A DNA stretch of 34,345 nucleotides from a virus. A model generated the notes under the pieces. That model was not told where the DNA came from. It saw only the letters and a program-made list of their open reading frames with translations, and did not search any database. Position 1 is the stretch's first letter. Every line of letters begins with the position of its first letter. This document shows positions 6,416 through 18,800 of the stretch, in pieces. The DNA lies in IMG/VR virus record IMGVR_UViG_3300017746_000060, positions 1 to 34,345 of that record; one strand, given 5' to 3'. Both the position numbers and the translations under genes were made by a program.

Positions 6416-7228
6416 TTAAAATTGTAAAAATTTAGGTGACCAGTAAAGCCCTACGCCAATTGATGGCCCAGTACTAATTACCTGGTTATTATTTAAGTTA
6501 ATACCATATCCAACTCCAAAACCAACTAGCCATCTAGATTTCTTTTGGTCTTTTCTATTTAATCTACTATTAACTAAGTTTATATTTTCAATATCTTTAA
6601 TCTCTAACCCAGGGTAGCTTGTTGATAACTTTAATCTATCCGCTCCGTCTACATTCTCAATCGCAGCCATTAGGCTTAAAGTTTGTGTCAATTCAAACTT
6701 AGTTTCTAATACTTTAAATTTTTCAAATTCATATTTAAAGGTAGAAAACCCTGTTAGTTTTCTAGAGTTACCATCACCGAAATCTTCTGATGATGCAAAC
6801 GTAACTTTAGTAGTTGTCGTATCAATAGTTTCAGTTGTAGTAGTTACATCTAAACTATCTGTAATTTCTAAGTTAGCTGAAATTAATGAGTTAACTTCTT
6901 TTAAGTCATCATTAAGCGCTAACGCCTTTTTATACTTTTTAGTCAACTTGGATTGGCTAGATTCTAGATTTGATAAATCAAATTCATAGGATCTAATCTG
7001 AGCAAGCTGATCTCCATTATCATTTCTTAGTATTGTAACTGAGTCTTGAGCAGCCTTAAAGTTATTAAGTTGTCTACCAGCATCTTCTTGTGCTAATTTA
7101 ACATCTTGTTTTAAGTTCTCAATACTATTACATTGTCTAAGAAATAATAAACATAAAAGAACTCCGGCGATAAACATCACCAGAGACTTATTAGATAGTA
7201 TATTTTTTATTTTGTCTTTCATAATCAT
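6416..7228 (-). CDS. Membrane-anchored coiled-coil protein, possible spanin
   Basis: The 270-residue protein has a short basic start, one membrane segment (about residues 15-31, SLVMFIAGVLLCLLFLR), then a long charged coiled coil (about 36-125). A Thr-rich stretch (TTTTETIDTTTTK) follows. It ends in a Gly-rich amphipathic strand pair (WLVGFGVGYGINL and GPSIGVGLYWSP) like outer-membrane beta hairpins. This layout, inner-membrane anchor, periplasm-spanning coil and outer-membrane-facing end, fits an Rz-like spanin that fuses the two host membranes at lysis. Similar anchored coils ending in a GxGxGY hairpin are known from Bacteroidota phages and prophages. No endolysin or holin is seen next to it, so the lysis role is uncertain. 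A second ATG two codons downstream is an equally possible start. Confidence 0.5.
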   Translation of the reverse strand: MIMKDKIKNILSNKSLVMFIAGVLLCLLFLRQCNSIENLKQDVKLAQEDAGRQLNNFKAAQDSVTILRNDNGDQLAQIRSYEFDLSNLESSQSKLTKKYKKALALNDDLKEVNSLISANLEITDSLDVTTTTETIDTTTTKVTFASSEDFGDGNSRKLTGFSTFKYEFEKFKVLETKFELTQTLSLMAAIENVDGADRLKLSTSYPGLEIKDIENINLVNSRLNRKDQKKSRWLVGFGVGYGINLNNNQVISTGPSIGVGLYWSPKFLQF

Positions 7229-7240
7229 ATTTTTACAATA

Positions 7241-9832
7241 TTATCTGAAGCCATCTCCGCTTCCGCTTCCATCACCTCCACTTCCGCCTCCACTACCAGA
7301 GCCCATACAACCTACACTGTCAACGAAGGTAATGTTTCCTCCATTAGGATTAACTGACAATAAATCAGCACATATAGTTGCTGTTGCAAATGGACCTAAA
7401 GATTGACCCTGGTTAACTCCACATAATGTATACTGTACATACAAGCTAGAATTGTTTGGATTATACACCGTGTGGTTAACCGCATTAGAGCCGCCCGCAC
7501 ATGGATCCGCATTAGTTGTAGGAGCAATCGTTGTAGGAGCAATCGTCGTTGTCGCTTCAGTTATATAGGGAGTACAATCTACTCCTTCTTGTTCATTTGT
7601 ACCGTTTAGATCAAACACCCAACCTATTTTATCTGCACCCCATCCAGTAGGACTAGCACTCACACATCGTGCGTAGTTTATGAAAATATTTGTGTTTACA
7701 GAAATCATTTCATCGATGAAATTAGCCTGTGAACCGTCGTATGTTATAGTCCATATACCGCCTGTAACATTACATGCTCCAGTTTGATTAAAGTTTCCTG
7801 TAAATGATGCTGATAATGGGAATGATGTATCATTAATATTTCTAGTTACACTTAATCCACCTGTTTGAGTTCCATTAGAGTCTGTTGCCCATAATGTAGC
7901 TATGATAGTTTCATCATCACCAGCTTCTAATAACACATCTTCTAGTACCGTAATAGAACCTGTACCCTGTTGTCCATTTATTGTAATTTCAATACCTTTG
8001 CCTTGACCAGCTCCACCCCCTGAACTTTCACCACTAATATCTGCCTCGTTATGAGTTCCAGATAATTCTAACCATACTGTAGTTCCATCGGTTATATTAC
8101 TTGTTGAAACTGTATAGTTAATTACAGTTCCTTCATCTACACTTGCAGTACCAGGTGTCGCAACTAACGTATTATACGTAGGTAGGGCAGGGTCTACTAA
8201 TGTAAAGTCATGCTCAACCGTACATCCATACGTTATATCAGTTATCCTTCCGTAATAATTTCCGGCTGCTAAACCGAATGGATTATACAATTGGTCGTCA
8301 TCCTGTCCAAACACTTCAAGATTATAGTTACCCGATCCGCCCGTTGCAGTCATAGTGAATGTCCCGTCAGAAGCACCTGGGTAAGTTGGGTTCGTCTCAG
8401 ACATGCCTGATTTTGCAAAGTTTGCACAATAAGTACAACTTCCATCATCGCTCGTAGCGTTCGGATCATAATTATCCGCCCCAGGATCCGTACAACCTGC
8501 ACCATATTCTGGATTAGCAAGCTGAGATACTGTTAACGTATCTGTTACCGATGCATTATTAGGGTGTTGTATTACAATATTTCCTGTTCTAGCACCCGTT
8601 GCATTAACAGCAACTGTAAAGTTTAATTCCGGATTATAGCCACTATCAAGATATGAGTTTATTGTTATCCACGCCGGTGCAGTTACTTTATCAGCACTTA
8701 GTATTAATCCAATAGTTGGTGTCGTACTGTAAGTTATTTCACCAGTTCCACCGCTATGTGGTACGTCATTAAATTGACTTACGTCACCAGAAAACGCAAT
8801 TGTTTCTGGAACATTAGTCGTTGCATTAGTTGCATTAGTTGTTGCATTTGTAGCTATTGTTGTTGCTGGTTCTCCAGTCCATGGATCTCCGTTTTCATCA
8901 ACTTCTAAATCACCAGATGGTTTTCCGTTTTCATCATTTATTACCACCGTATTACCTACAATGCCTCCATATTGATTTAGGTTTAGATCTGCAGGCTGTT
9001 CAAATATAGCAACAGTTCCAGCTACTGCACCAGCTCCACAAGGTGCTGTACAGAATTCTTTCCAACTGACATTACCATTAACATCTGCGAAAGCTCCCCA
9101 AAAGGCGCCATCACGGAATCTAATCATACCAGCCTCTACTAAATTAAGGTCTAAATTTGTCTCAGGTACTTTAAATGTACTTACATTACTTTCAAAACTA
9201 ACATTAGATTTAAAAGTAAATTTATCTAATTCTACAAAATATTCAATTATTTCTGCAGGATCTGTATTTAAATTAGTACCATAAGTCTCTGCTAATGTAA
9301 ATCTAGTCCAATCGACATCTCCATCAGTTTGTTCAGATGTACTAAGAGTAATTGCTATATTATTTGAAGTTCCAGTTCTTTGTCCATGCCAGAAAGTAAT
9401 TAATTCATCAGAAGGAGAAAGTCCTCCAACTGCATGTTTTCCAACTACTATTGTAGATCTTAAATTAGTTCTACCATTGTTATCTTGGACCTCATTAAAA
9501 TCTTGGTCTCCTAAAAATATTACTGGATGGTAATTATCTGTTGATACTTTAGGCTTAAGTATAACATATTCATTTTCAGCAGCACCATTATTAATAGGAA
9601 TAACTTTCCATCTAGAAGTAGTCTCTCCAGTTAAACCCTGAGGACCTATATCACCCTTCTCTCCTTTTTGTCCAGTCTGTCCAACAGATCCCTGATCTCC
9701 TGGATTTCCTTTTTTACCTGTAGGACCGCCACCGTTAGCCAGTATCTGGTCAAAGTTATAGTTAACCTTTTCCCACTTAATCTGGTTAGAGTCACTAGGG
9801 TGTAGTATTTCTTGTATATTGAATATGGCCAT
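7241..9832 (-). CDS. Collagen-like / BACON / SprB-repeat tail fibre or adhesin
   Basis: Likely host-recognition fibre of 863 residues. In order: an N-terminal attachment segment (KWEKVNYNFDQIL); twelve collagen-type Gly-X-Y triplets (about 35-70, GPTGKKGNPGDQ onward) that would trimerise; a beta region; a Thr/Asn/Ala linker; a BACON domain (about 332-443, with APAWITINSY and RTGNIVIQHP); a Cys-bearing motif GCTDPGADNYDPNA ... DDGSC; an SprB-like repeat (about 470-546, ATGGSGNYNLEV ... GLAAGNYYGRITD); and a Calx-beta-like domain (about 550-670). A TTIAPTT linker, a small C-terminal beta domain also encoded alone at 2048-2269, and a Gly/Ser-rich end follow. BACON and SprB modules belong to Bacteroidota surface proteins and glycan binding, so the domains were probably acquired from host-type genes. 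The ATG lies shortly after the 3074-aa stop. Confidence 0.75.
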   Translation of the reverse strand: MAIFNIQEILHPSDSNQIKWEKVNYNFDQILANGGGPTGKKGNPGDQGSVGQTGQKGEKGDIGPQGLTGETTSRWKVIPINNGAAENEYVILKPKVSTDNYHPVIFLGDQDFNEVQDNNGRTNLRSTIVVGKHAVGGLSPSDELITFWHGQRTGTSNNIAITLSTSEQTDGDVDWTRFTLAETYGTNLNTDPAEIIEYFVELDKFTFKSNVSFESNVSTFKVPETNLDLNLVEAGMIRFRDGAFWGAFADVNGNVSWKEFCTAPCGAGAVAGTVAIFEQPADLNLNQYGGIVGNTVVINDENGKPSGDLEVDENGDPWTGEPATTIATNATTNATNATTNVPETIAFSGDVSQFNDVPHSGGTGEITYSTTPTIGLILSADKVTAPAWITINSYLDSGYNPELNFTVAVNATGARTGNIVIQHPNNASVTDTLTVSQLANPEYGAGCTDPGADNYDPNATSDDGSCTYCANFAKSGMSETNPTYPGASDGTFTMTATGGSGNYNLEVFGQDDDQLYNPFGLAAGNYYGRITDITYGCTVEHDFTLVDPALPTYNTLVATPGTASVDEGTVINYTVSTSNITDGTTVWLELSGTHNEADISGESSGGGAGQGKGIEITINGQQGTGSITVLEDVLLEAGDDETIIATLWATDSNGTQTGGLSVTRNINDTSFPLSASFTGNFNQTGACNVTGGIWTITYDGSQANFIDEMISVNTNIFINYARCVSASPTGWGADKIGWVFDLNGTNEQEGVDCTPYITEATTTIAPTTIAPTTNADPCAGGSNAVNHTVYNPNNSSLYVQYTLCGVNQGQSLGPFATATICADLLSVNPNGGNITFVDSVGCMGSGSGGGSGGDGSGSGDGFR
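7515..7544 (-). repeat. 15-base tandem repeat, two copies, in the 863-aa gene
   Basis: GTTGTAGGAGCAATC is present twice in exact tandem (7515-7529 and 7530-7544) and encodes the TTIAP linker. Being a multiple of three, gain or loss of a unit would change linker length without breaking the frame. Confidence 0.7.
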
Positions 9833-9835
9833 GCC

Positions 9836-12800
9836 TTATGACGTTATTTTTACCATAGGTCTAATTCTATAAGAATAACCTAATCTTTTATTATATATCA
9901 ACCTAAAATTAAGGGGCTTTTGTTCGTGGGACGAAAATGTAAAGTTTTGATCGTAAACGTAGTTATTATTGTCTAAAGCATCAACAGAATCTACACTTTC
10001 TACTTGAGATCCTTGACCTTTAATCCTTTGTGTATATAGTTTAATTTGACTAATTCCAAACACGTTTATTAAGTTCTTTCCAATATAGAGTTGGGCGTCA
10101 TCTTTCAGCGTAGTTTTATCATCAGCCGAATTTGCAGCTAGTACATATTTTGTAATAGTATCTAACACACCATCAGCACTTAATTTTTTATTTATTGTAA
10201 AATCTATATAGAAGTCTAATACAACTCTATTCTTATCCTCAAACTGTACAATATCTGTTGTATTAGTAGAGTTAGCTAAAATATCGTCTAATTCTTCTTC
10301 TGTTCTTACACGAGCAACATCAAAGTCTAGCATCGTATAACTGTCTTTAATCTTCATAATAGTTGAAGCTAAATAAGATCTTTCCTCTTTAGTTTCAAAT
10401 GTTCCAGGCACTTCTTCTAAAAGACCACCTGATAAAGCCCTAGTATAATAGTTTTTATCCCATGAAGATTTAAACACATGCACATCTTTTTTGTCGATAG
10501 CAACCTCTCCTATCAATGGGTATAAAGGCGGCTTATCAGAAGATACTGATAATTTAATTACACCACTAGATTTAAATTCATTTACTTTTCTATAGAAGTG
10601 GTTCTTAATATAACCCCATTGGCTATCATGAGTGCCTCCATCATAAATATAACCTAAGTTAAAAGAAACACCACATCTATTATATCGTTTGTAATAATCT
10701 TTAGCTAACTGAATCTCTTCAGTACTAGTTAGAGAATGTTTATACATTTGCTCTTCTAATTCTAATTCAACAATATTCGAAGTATTTTGAAGAGTATTTG
10801 TTTTCATGTGAGCGTATACATCTGTAAATGTCACGACCGGAGTTGTATCAATAGTATATCCACCGTTATGTCTAATTAAGAATGGATAATAAGTTCTCGT
10901 TAGTCCTAAATTAAAACCAATATTACCAGAAGATAATTTAAACGACTCAGGCTTATCATCATCTACTTCAGTATTAACTTCAGCCTGTTTAATAAATTCA
11001 ACGCCATCTTCTAATAAGATAATAAATTTATTAAGAGCTATAGTTCCATCTAACTCTACTGTTGAATAAGTAACTTTATCTGGGTTTCTTAATAACATCT
11101 CCGCCATATCTTGTGCACCTAAAGATTCTAAGATATATTTGTACGCATTAATCCCTCCACCCTTGTAAACATATTCAGCATTATATTGCAAGTAGCCTGG
11201 TAGGTTATCTAATGTTGTTTCCACCGGAGTTCCGTTTGTAATATCTTGAGGAGGTCTTGCAAGTATTATTTCAGTTTGTCCACCTAAATTAGAAATATCT
11301 AATTGAATTTTCTGAAGACCAAACGCAGTATTTATATCTACGATAATACTACCATACTCATCATCTTCATTTTTATTAATTTGTTCTAAAAACTGTGGAA
11401 GGCTTCCGTCTGCGTGTGGTAAACCATTCACTATTAAATAATTATCAGCAGACGTATCCGAAAAGTTAGCATTAGCTAAATCTAAGTGACCATCAACTTT
11501 TACATCAGAATACTTAAATGTACCCTCTTCGTTATTCCATACCAATGAGTGGTTTAGTTCATATAATAACTTTCTAGTTAGGGTTTGATCTGCCCATAAA
11601 TCATCTAGTCTTAAAGAGATAAAGAATACTACAAACTTAAATTTCTTATTTTGTATTACCTCATACTCAATTCCGTTAGAATCTTCTGATGTTTTTACAT
11701 TTAATACAGTACTAAATCTATATCCATTAAATTCAGAAGATTTAACAAAATCAACTGGACTTGTAGATGTGAATTCCTTTCTAGATTTAAAAATAACTTT
11801 TAAACCTTTAAATATAGATTCAGCAAACGCAGTATCGTTACCACCATTAACTAATGTATACTTTTTCTGTCTATTAGTTTTAACAAAGGTCTTGTATGAA
11901 TTTTCACCTTTAGTTTCAAATCCTTCAGTTACAAAAAATCTATCAAAGTAATCATAATTAATATTCTTAAACATAGAAGGAGTCATTTCAAATCCTTCCA
12001 TAAAGTTAAGATAACTAAATGATTCGTTTAATTTATATTCTGGGTTAGTTGAAGTCCCGTTATTTTCTTTAAGGTATTTTGGTAAGTTGTTAATATAGAA
12101 CCACTCGTGGGTCATTCCCAACCTATCTCTACCTGCAACAGAAAGATCTGCTGAGAAGTTAGATCTACCAAACGCCTCGTTTGCGTTTAAGTAATAAGGT
12201 TGTTCTCTAACAGTTAGTGTATCTTTTAATACCCACTTGTTAATTGAAGGAACGACTCTACTCCTTATAGCGTTTTCTTTTAAATAGTTCTCTTTTAATC
12301 TATCATATTCACTTTCAACTAAGTCCTCATTAAATGTATCTGTTATTTCATCTGCCAATACTCCAGATAATCCAGAAAAATAGCTAAGAGGTGCTGTTAA
12401 ATAATCAGTGTTATCTCTTTCTCCAAATGGATATATGTCACTTTGGTTATCTAATTCAGGCTCATAGTTAATATTATTAGCAGTTTCGTATTTTAATTCT
12501 TTTATATCCGAGTTTGAAGTATCATAAAAATCAAAGTTCATATCGTGAATATCAAATGCAGAAAATAAACCTAATGTTACTAGGTTATCTGCAAAGACAT
12601 TTACTTCGCCTGATTCTAATGTGTTTTTTCTTTCTAATACTAGCTTTTTATATTGTAAAGGCAATCTTTCAATATCATCTACAATATCAATAACTTTATT
12701 GTAAACGCCCTGTGAGCTAGTTTCTAAATAATCATTAACATTAATATCAGCCACAGAATCTAAAGTTGTTAATATAGATTTACCACCAGAGTTACCACCG

Positions 12801-15800
12801 TTAAAGAAATAGATTTTACTATTTTTAAATACTTCAGAAGTATTGCCGGTTAGTTTTAATCTTAGTACATTTTTAGGCTCATACGTGAGTTCATTATCTC
12901 CCTCAACAGTTACCCAGTCATTTGCATTATCGTTCGGCACTGCGATCCCTGATTGCATTAATCTATATCCAAGAATATCATTCTTAATATAAAGATGATC
13001 TGCTCCATCATAAGTCAATGCTGTAAAACCATTGTCTACTGAGTTAATAGATTTAACTAACGCAGATGCAATTTCAGCATTAGTTCCATTTGAGGAAAAT
13101 GCTGTTGTATTAAAATGTCCTGGCAATAAAGCATCTGACCCAAAGAACATATTGTTCGATAGATCGTAAGGTACTTGTGTGTACTCGATTCTAGCTAATG
13201 TTGTATTAGAACCAGATAATGGAGATATTGAAGGTTTTAACGGTCTTAGCGTACATTTATTTTCATAAAATATAATATCATCGCCATCTGCTTTCCAATA
13301 AAGATTATCATCAATCCCAAGTCCTTTTAGCACCTCAACAGTTTCTTCAACAGTATTTTGTAGTGTTAACGAGTAATTTACATTACCATCAGTTTCTACA
13401 AGAGTAAGTCCAAACACAAAAGTGTCTCCAGGAGTAAATCTTGTAAAATTAATTCTATAATCTTGTTCTTTAGAAGGGAATATAGCTATCCTATCATTAT
13501 TAGCCGGAGTACCATTAATTGTAAGTTTAACAAAATCGCTACCAGCTGATTCATTTACTAAAGTATCAATAGATCTACCAACCGGAGCAAGTTTAATCTC
13601 ACCTGGTATTTTATTATTAGAATCTTGAACCTTTAACTCTAAAACCGACGTATCATAGAATGTCGGAGAAATATTATAGAACTCATTAGAAATATGAGCA
13701 TAACCCAACGTTGGAGTATTTCTCATTAATGCTACTGGAGGTATTGCTGACTTTACATCATCATTAATATATGAGTTTAGGGTTTTAAACCTAAGCAGTC
13801 CATTATTAGAAGACTCTAAAGATCCATACCCTGAATCAATATCATTTACATATAAGCCAAAGTATCTGTTTACAGCATAATCTTCTGTACCATCATCATC
13901 AAATAAAAACTCTAAGTTAATAATATTAGCACATGCTAATTTATTTCTTTCAAAACCACCAGTAATTAAATCATTTTCATTAATAATAGTTTGGTCTTGT
14001 TTTACAAAATCATCAAATAAATATTCACCTTTGTTTGTAAAACCACCTTGTTTTAAATCAATACCATTAAAGTTAGTTCTTTCGTTTTCACTAAAGTTTA
14101 CGTTAATTGGGTTACTTGGGAATAACTCAGACTGAACATGGTTTCTAATATAAGTACCAATGCTAGATTCTCTAGTTAAATCAAAAGTTTTTATTAACTC
14201 ACTATTTTTTAGAATTTCACCCATATTATCAAAGCTACTTTGATTATCAAAATCTAAAATAGCAGCAGGATCGCTAACTCTAAATATTACAAAATTATTA
14301 GGTATATTTTTATCTAACCAAATAGGAGCCAACATTCTAAAATCTTCATCATGTAGTTTAGAATAATTATATGTAGTCCCATAATGATAATCTTCTTCAA
14401 TTTGCTTCTCAAAAGTCTCTTGAACAGTCAAATCTGAAAACCTAGATTTTACATTGTATATTAAATCAGATGGTGTTTTATTAGCATTAAAAAACTTAGC
14501 TAAATCATAAGACCATTTACTATCTTTATTAACTGCCCATTTTTTATATTCAACCGCCGCTAATTCTTTACTAGCATCAATAGACTCAATATACATTTCA
14601 CCTGTACTATTGACTACTAATTTAGCATTTGTAGACAGTTTAGGGTTTGTTCTTAATAAAGGCTTAGATAGATTATCTAATTCGTAATTCTTTTCTAAAT
14701 CAAAGTTAGGAATAGATCTATTAATAATTTCAGCATCATCTACAGAATCTAAAACAAACTCTGTGAAGTTTTGCTCATCTAATAAACAGCTTCTACAATC
14801 TTCTCTATATTCTATTACTGCTCCACTTGTAAATCCTAATTCAACTGGATTAATTTCAATAACCCTAATATCATCACCATATTCTGGTCTTTCTAATAGA
14901 ATATTAACAGCATCATCATAATTAACTGCAAATATTTTATGTTGGATAGTAACACATTCTAACATACTATCACCTCCGATATTTATAGCAACTCCGTTGT
15001 TTTGACTTGGCTCTATAACATCTATCAGTTTTTTAATATATGACGTTGAGTTTGAAGCAAACGTATGTAATCCATCTGTTAAATATAAACTGTAATATGG
15101 TTTACCTGCTTCTATTTTAGCAGAACATGCATAAAACGCATAAAATACATTTACTCTAGATTCTAAAAGTTTCTCTTGGTCCGATATTTCACATTGATCT
15201 CCAGGAAGTCCAAGACAATAAGTTGAATTACCAGCTGGTTTAACAAACTGTGTATTACAATCACCTAATATTGAATTTGTATTCGCATACTCTAATGCGT
15301 TATCGGTCTGATTAACACCAAGCCATGAATAAGTATATAAAGCATTTTCTGTACTTAAGTAACCACTATCGTTTTCATTATCCCATATTGCAAATCTAAG
15401 ACTAGGTACATATCCAACCTCTGGGTCATCTATTGCACCATTTGCTTCGTCAACTGCAATAAAGGTAGTGTTATCCCATAGCCCATCGTAGTTAACTTCA
15501 CTGGCAGTTGCCTCAGTAGTGTATATTAATATTTGATTTTGAACTACATACTCTAGAGCTTTTTGATGTGTTGAAAGATCAACATAATTCGCGCCGCCCA
15601 CTATATCGTCGTAACGAGCATCTATTCTAGCCCATAAGTTAACTAAAGTCAGGCCATCTTCTCCAGCAAGACAAGCCGCGTCCACAGCTAATCTATTATC
15701 TTGACTATAATAAGCCTTAAAATTAAACGTTACGTACTCTATCGGTACCGGGCATAAAAATAACTTTACAGGATTATCAGGGTCTGTAAAATTATCTGCC

Positions 15801-18800
15801 CATACTCCTTGATTTGCATCATTTGTTGTAAACTCATAGTATATGAATTCACCATTACCATTTTTTCTAGTACCATCGTTATAGAAACCTGTCGATACAC
15901 ATAAAGATGCCGGAGCATACGTGTTTGTAATATCAGATGGATTATTTCTATACTCAGGCTGATTAGCATAATATTGACTAGTAAATAATTGACCTCCTGC
16001 AGCTATTACATCAGTAAGAGTTGGTTCATCCATTTCTACTGCAGTCCCCGATCCTGTTGGACCAATTACGTTTTGATAAACAATAGTCTGACTAACTGTA
16101 TATTCTAATTCTTGAGCACATATCTCATCAACATTAGTAGAGAAGTTAATTTCAATTGGCCATGCATTATCTAAACTGGTTTCACAATCAACAACTTGTA
16201 TAATTTCACCATTAGCTGCAATTTTAGCAGCTCTAATTATTACCTCACCGGCAATATCTTGTTGAATTGAAATCCAAGGCTGGGTATCAACAAATGCTGG
16301 GTCTGGGTTTTTCGCAACTTCATCGTCGTTTAGTGTTGTATCATTATATAATGAGTCACCCGCAGCTAAACCTGTAATATCTGTAACATCCGATGCTTTT
16401 AAGTAAAGAGGCACGTTTCTAGTACCATCCTCACAGGATTGTGAAGCAGTTGATCGCCAAATACCAGACGCTGTTATACCACTGATATAAAGTACTCCAG
16501 TGACATTAAATTTTAATGTATAAGTATCGGATCCACCGTTTGCATCTTCTACCTTAATAGTAAACACTTCTAAGACTGTAACCCCTGGAGATATATCCCA
16601 TTGATCTGAGTTATATGTCCATACACCAGTAATTTGATTTATATTGAGTGTACCTTGTTGCGAAGCCGCGTTAGTAGCGCTTACCCATTCCGCAGACCAT
16701 GTTAAAATTGCAGTTTCAGCATCAGATGCTGTAATATTATCACTGTCGGAATTATACGCGTCATATTGATCTAGCTGCTTTACTACTTCAGTTTGGCCTG
16801 TTGAGCCATTAAATGAAATAACAGGATCAGTATTTAACGCAGCTGTTATTGTAATAGTAATCGACTTTGCATCAGATTTTAATGGTGTATCATCGTCATC
16901 TTCTGCTTTATACCAGAATGTGTCTTGTTTCTGCGGTTGCCCTGGAGACATTGTAGCACCGGTATATGTATAAGTTAATATACCATTACTACCATATACT
17001 ATATTACCATGCGTCCCTGATTTAACTTCATCTACAACAAATTGAACATCATTATTTCCATTCGCGTCTGACCAATAGTAGGTTAAATCATTAGTTCCGG
17101 TATTAGTATCTGAAACATATTGACCTATGTTAAATAATGTTGTATCGTTCTGTTGAGCTGCAGAAATACTTCCAGTAATATCACTAGCGCTTGGCGCTGA
17201 ATTACCAGGAGGTGTTATTGTTAAAGTAGCAGTATATGTAGGAGAATCATCATTCCCGTCATTTACTTTATATTCAAAACTAATAGACTGAATAGCCCCT
17301 GAACCAACTGCAGCATTAAGATCTATCTGAGCAGTTAAAGTACTAGGACCTCCTGCTAAGGTGTGCGGAACTGTGCTAATAGTTGAAGGAGTACCACTTG
17401 AATTATCTATTAATACAGACGCATCACTACCTATTGTTAATCCACTAATATTAGTAATTATTACACTTAAGTCATCATTATCCGCATCATTAATAGATAG
17501 CGAGCCAGACCACCCACTAGTAAAGTCTAGAAAATTAATATCAACATTACTAGGGTTTGCGTCCCATGATTGAGACCTACTTATATCACCACCCGTTGGA
17601 GCTGTATTACCTGAATTTTGTGTTATTTTAAAAGCTGTTGCAGTTACATTAGGATTATCAGGGTGTCGAAGTGTCACGTTGACCTCTCTTGACGATCCTG
17701 TATTATTTTCAGTTGCTTGGAACCTTAATTGTCCACCGTTAATATCAAAGGCATTAGTACTTGCTGTAAGCCATGCTGCTGAAGAGTCATATAGAATATG
17801 ATTATCAACATCAAAGTTATTTGTAGCTCCAGTGATAGTAACCTGTTTTGTCTGGAATGGTGTTCCGAGCGGTGCTATTACAATATCACTAGTATCGGAC
17901 ATTGAAATACTTGCAGTAGCTAAACCACCAGTTACTTGAACATCACAATCAATTGTACCAGAATTAAGATAGCCAGCAGGTATATTAACAGTTAGTGTAT
18001 AAGTGAAGGTACCATCTAGATATAAATCATTATTAGAGTTGGTAATGCTATTAAAAGTTGCAGTACCGGTAGTTGAAAAGTCGGCAGCCGTAATCTGCTC
18101 ACCAATCACACCATTGGCAATTGTTAATGTCTCTGTAGAACATGTAAATGCTCCTAACGTTGCATTAGTCGCGTTAGTTGGAGCAGTAGTTGCAGCAGTC
18201 GCGTTAGTTGGAGCAGTAGTCGCAGCTATATCACCAGTAAAGTCACAAGAAATATATGCACCTCCAGAATTTGAATAACCACTTATAGGTGGTTCTATTT
18301 GAGTGATTGTATAAGTTGTAGTTCCATCACCATCGCCGTCGTAAGTATATACACTTGGAGTTATTATATAGTCGGAATTAGCAGGAGCCACTAACCAGGT
18401 AACTGCAGCTGGTAAAATTGTATCTCCAGCATTACCATTAGCAATTGTCGGGCCTGCTACGCTACAATCATATAGCGGGTCATTCGATACTACAGTTACA
18501 TTAGTTTGAACACATGCTTTATTACCATCTACATCTCCACCGCTCCAACCGCTTGGTAGTGAAAATTTAACACGATACGTGTTTTCACCATAAACGAAGC
18601 CCGTGGATGTTGTTGCGTCTTGTACAACCTGGCCCGTAGCATCACTTCCTAATCTAACTTCAATCAGCGATGGCATATTACCACCCTTAACGTTAGTACC
18701 GTATGTAATTGTAATTACATCTCCTGCGGTATTCTCTCCCGCTCCACTTGGATTAGCACCAATATATCCAAAATCATCCGGATCACTACAACCCCATGCC

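Noticed and set aside
7515-7544. Possible CRISPR-type repeat
   Set aside because: Units are 15 bases in direct tandem, in frame and without spacers; this is linker coding DNA.
18003-18278. 91-aa + strand frame
   Set aside because: It is opposite the linker region of the 3074-aa gene and merely mirrors its repeats.
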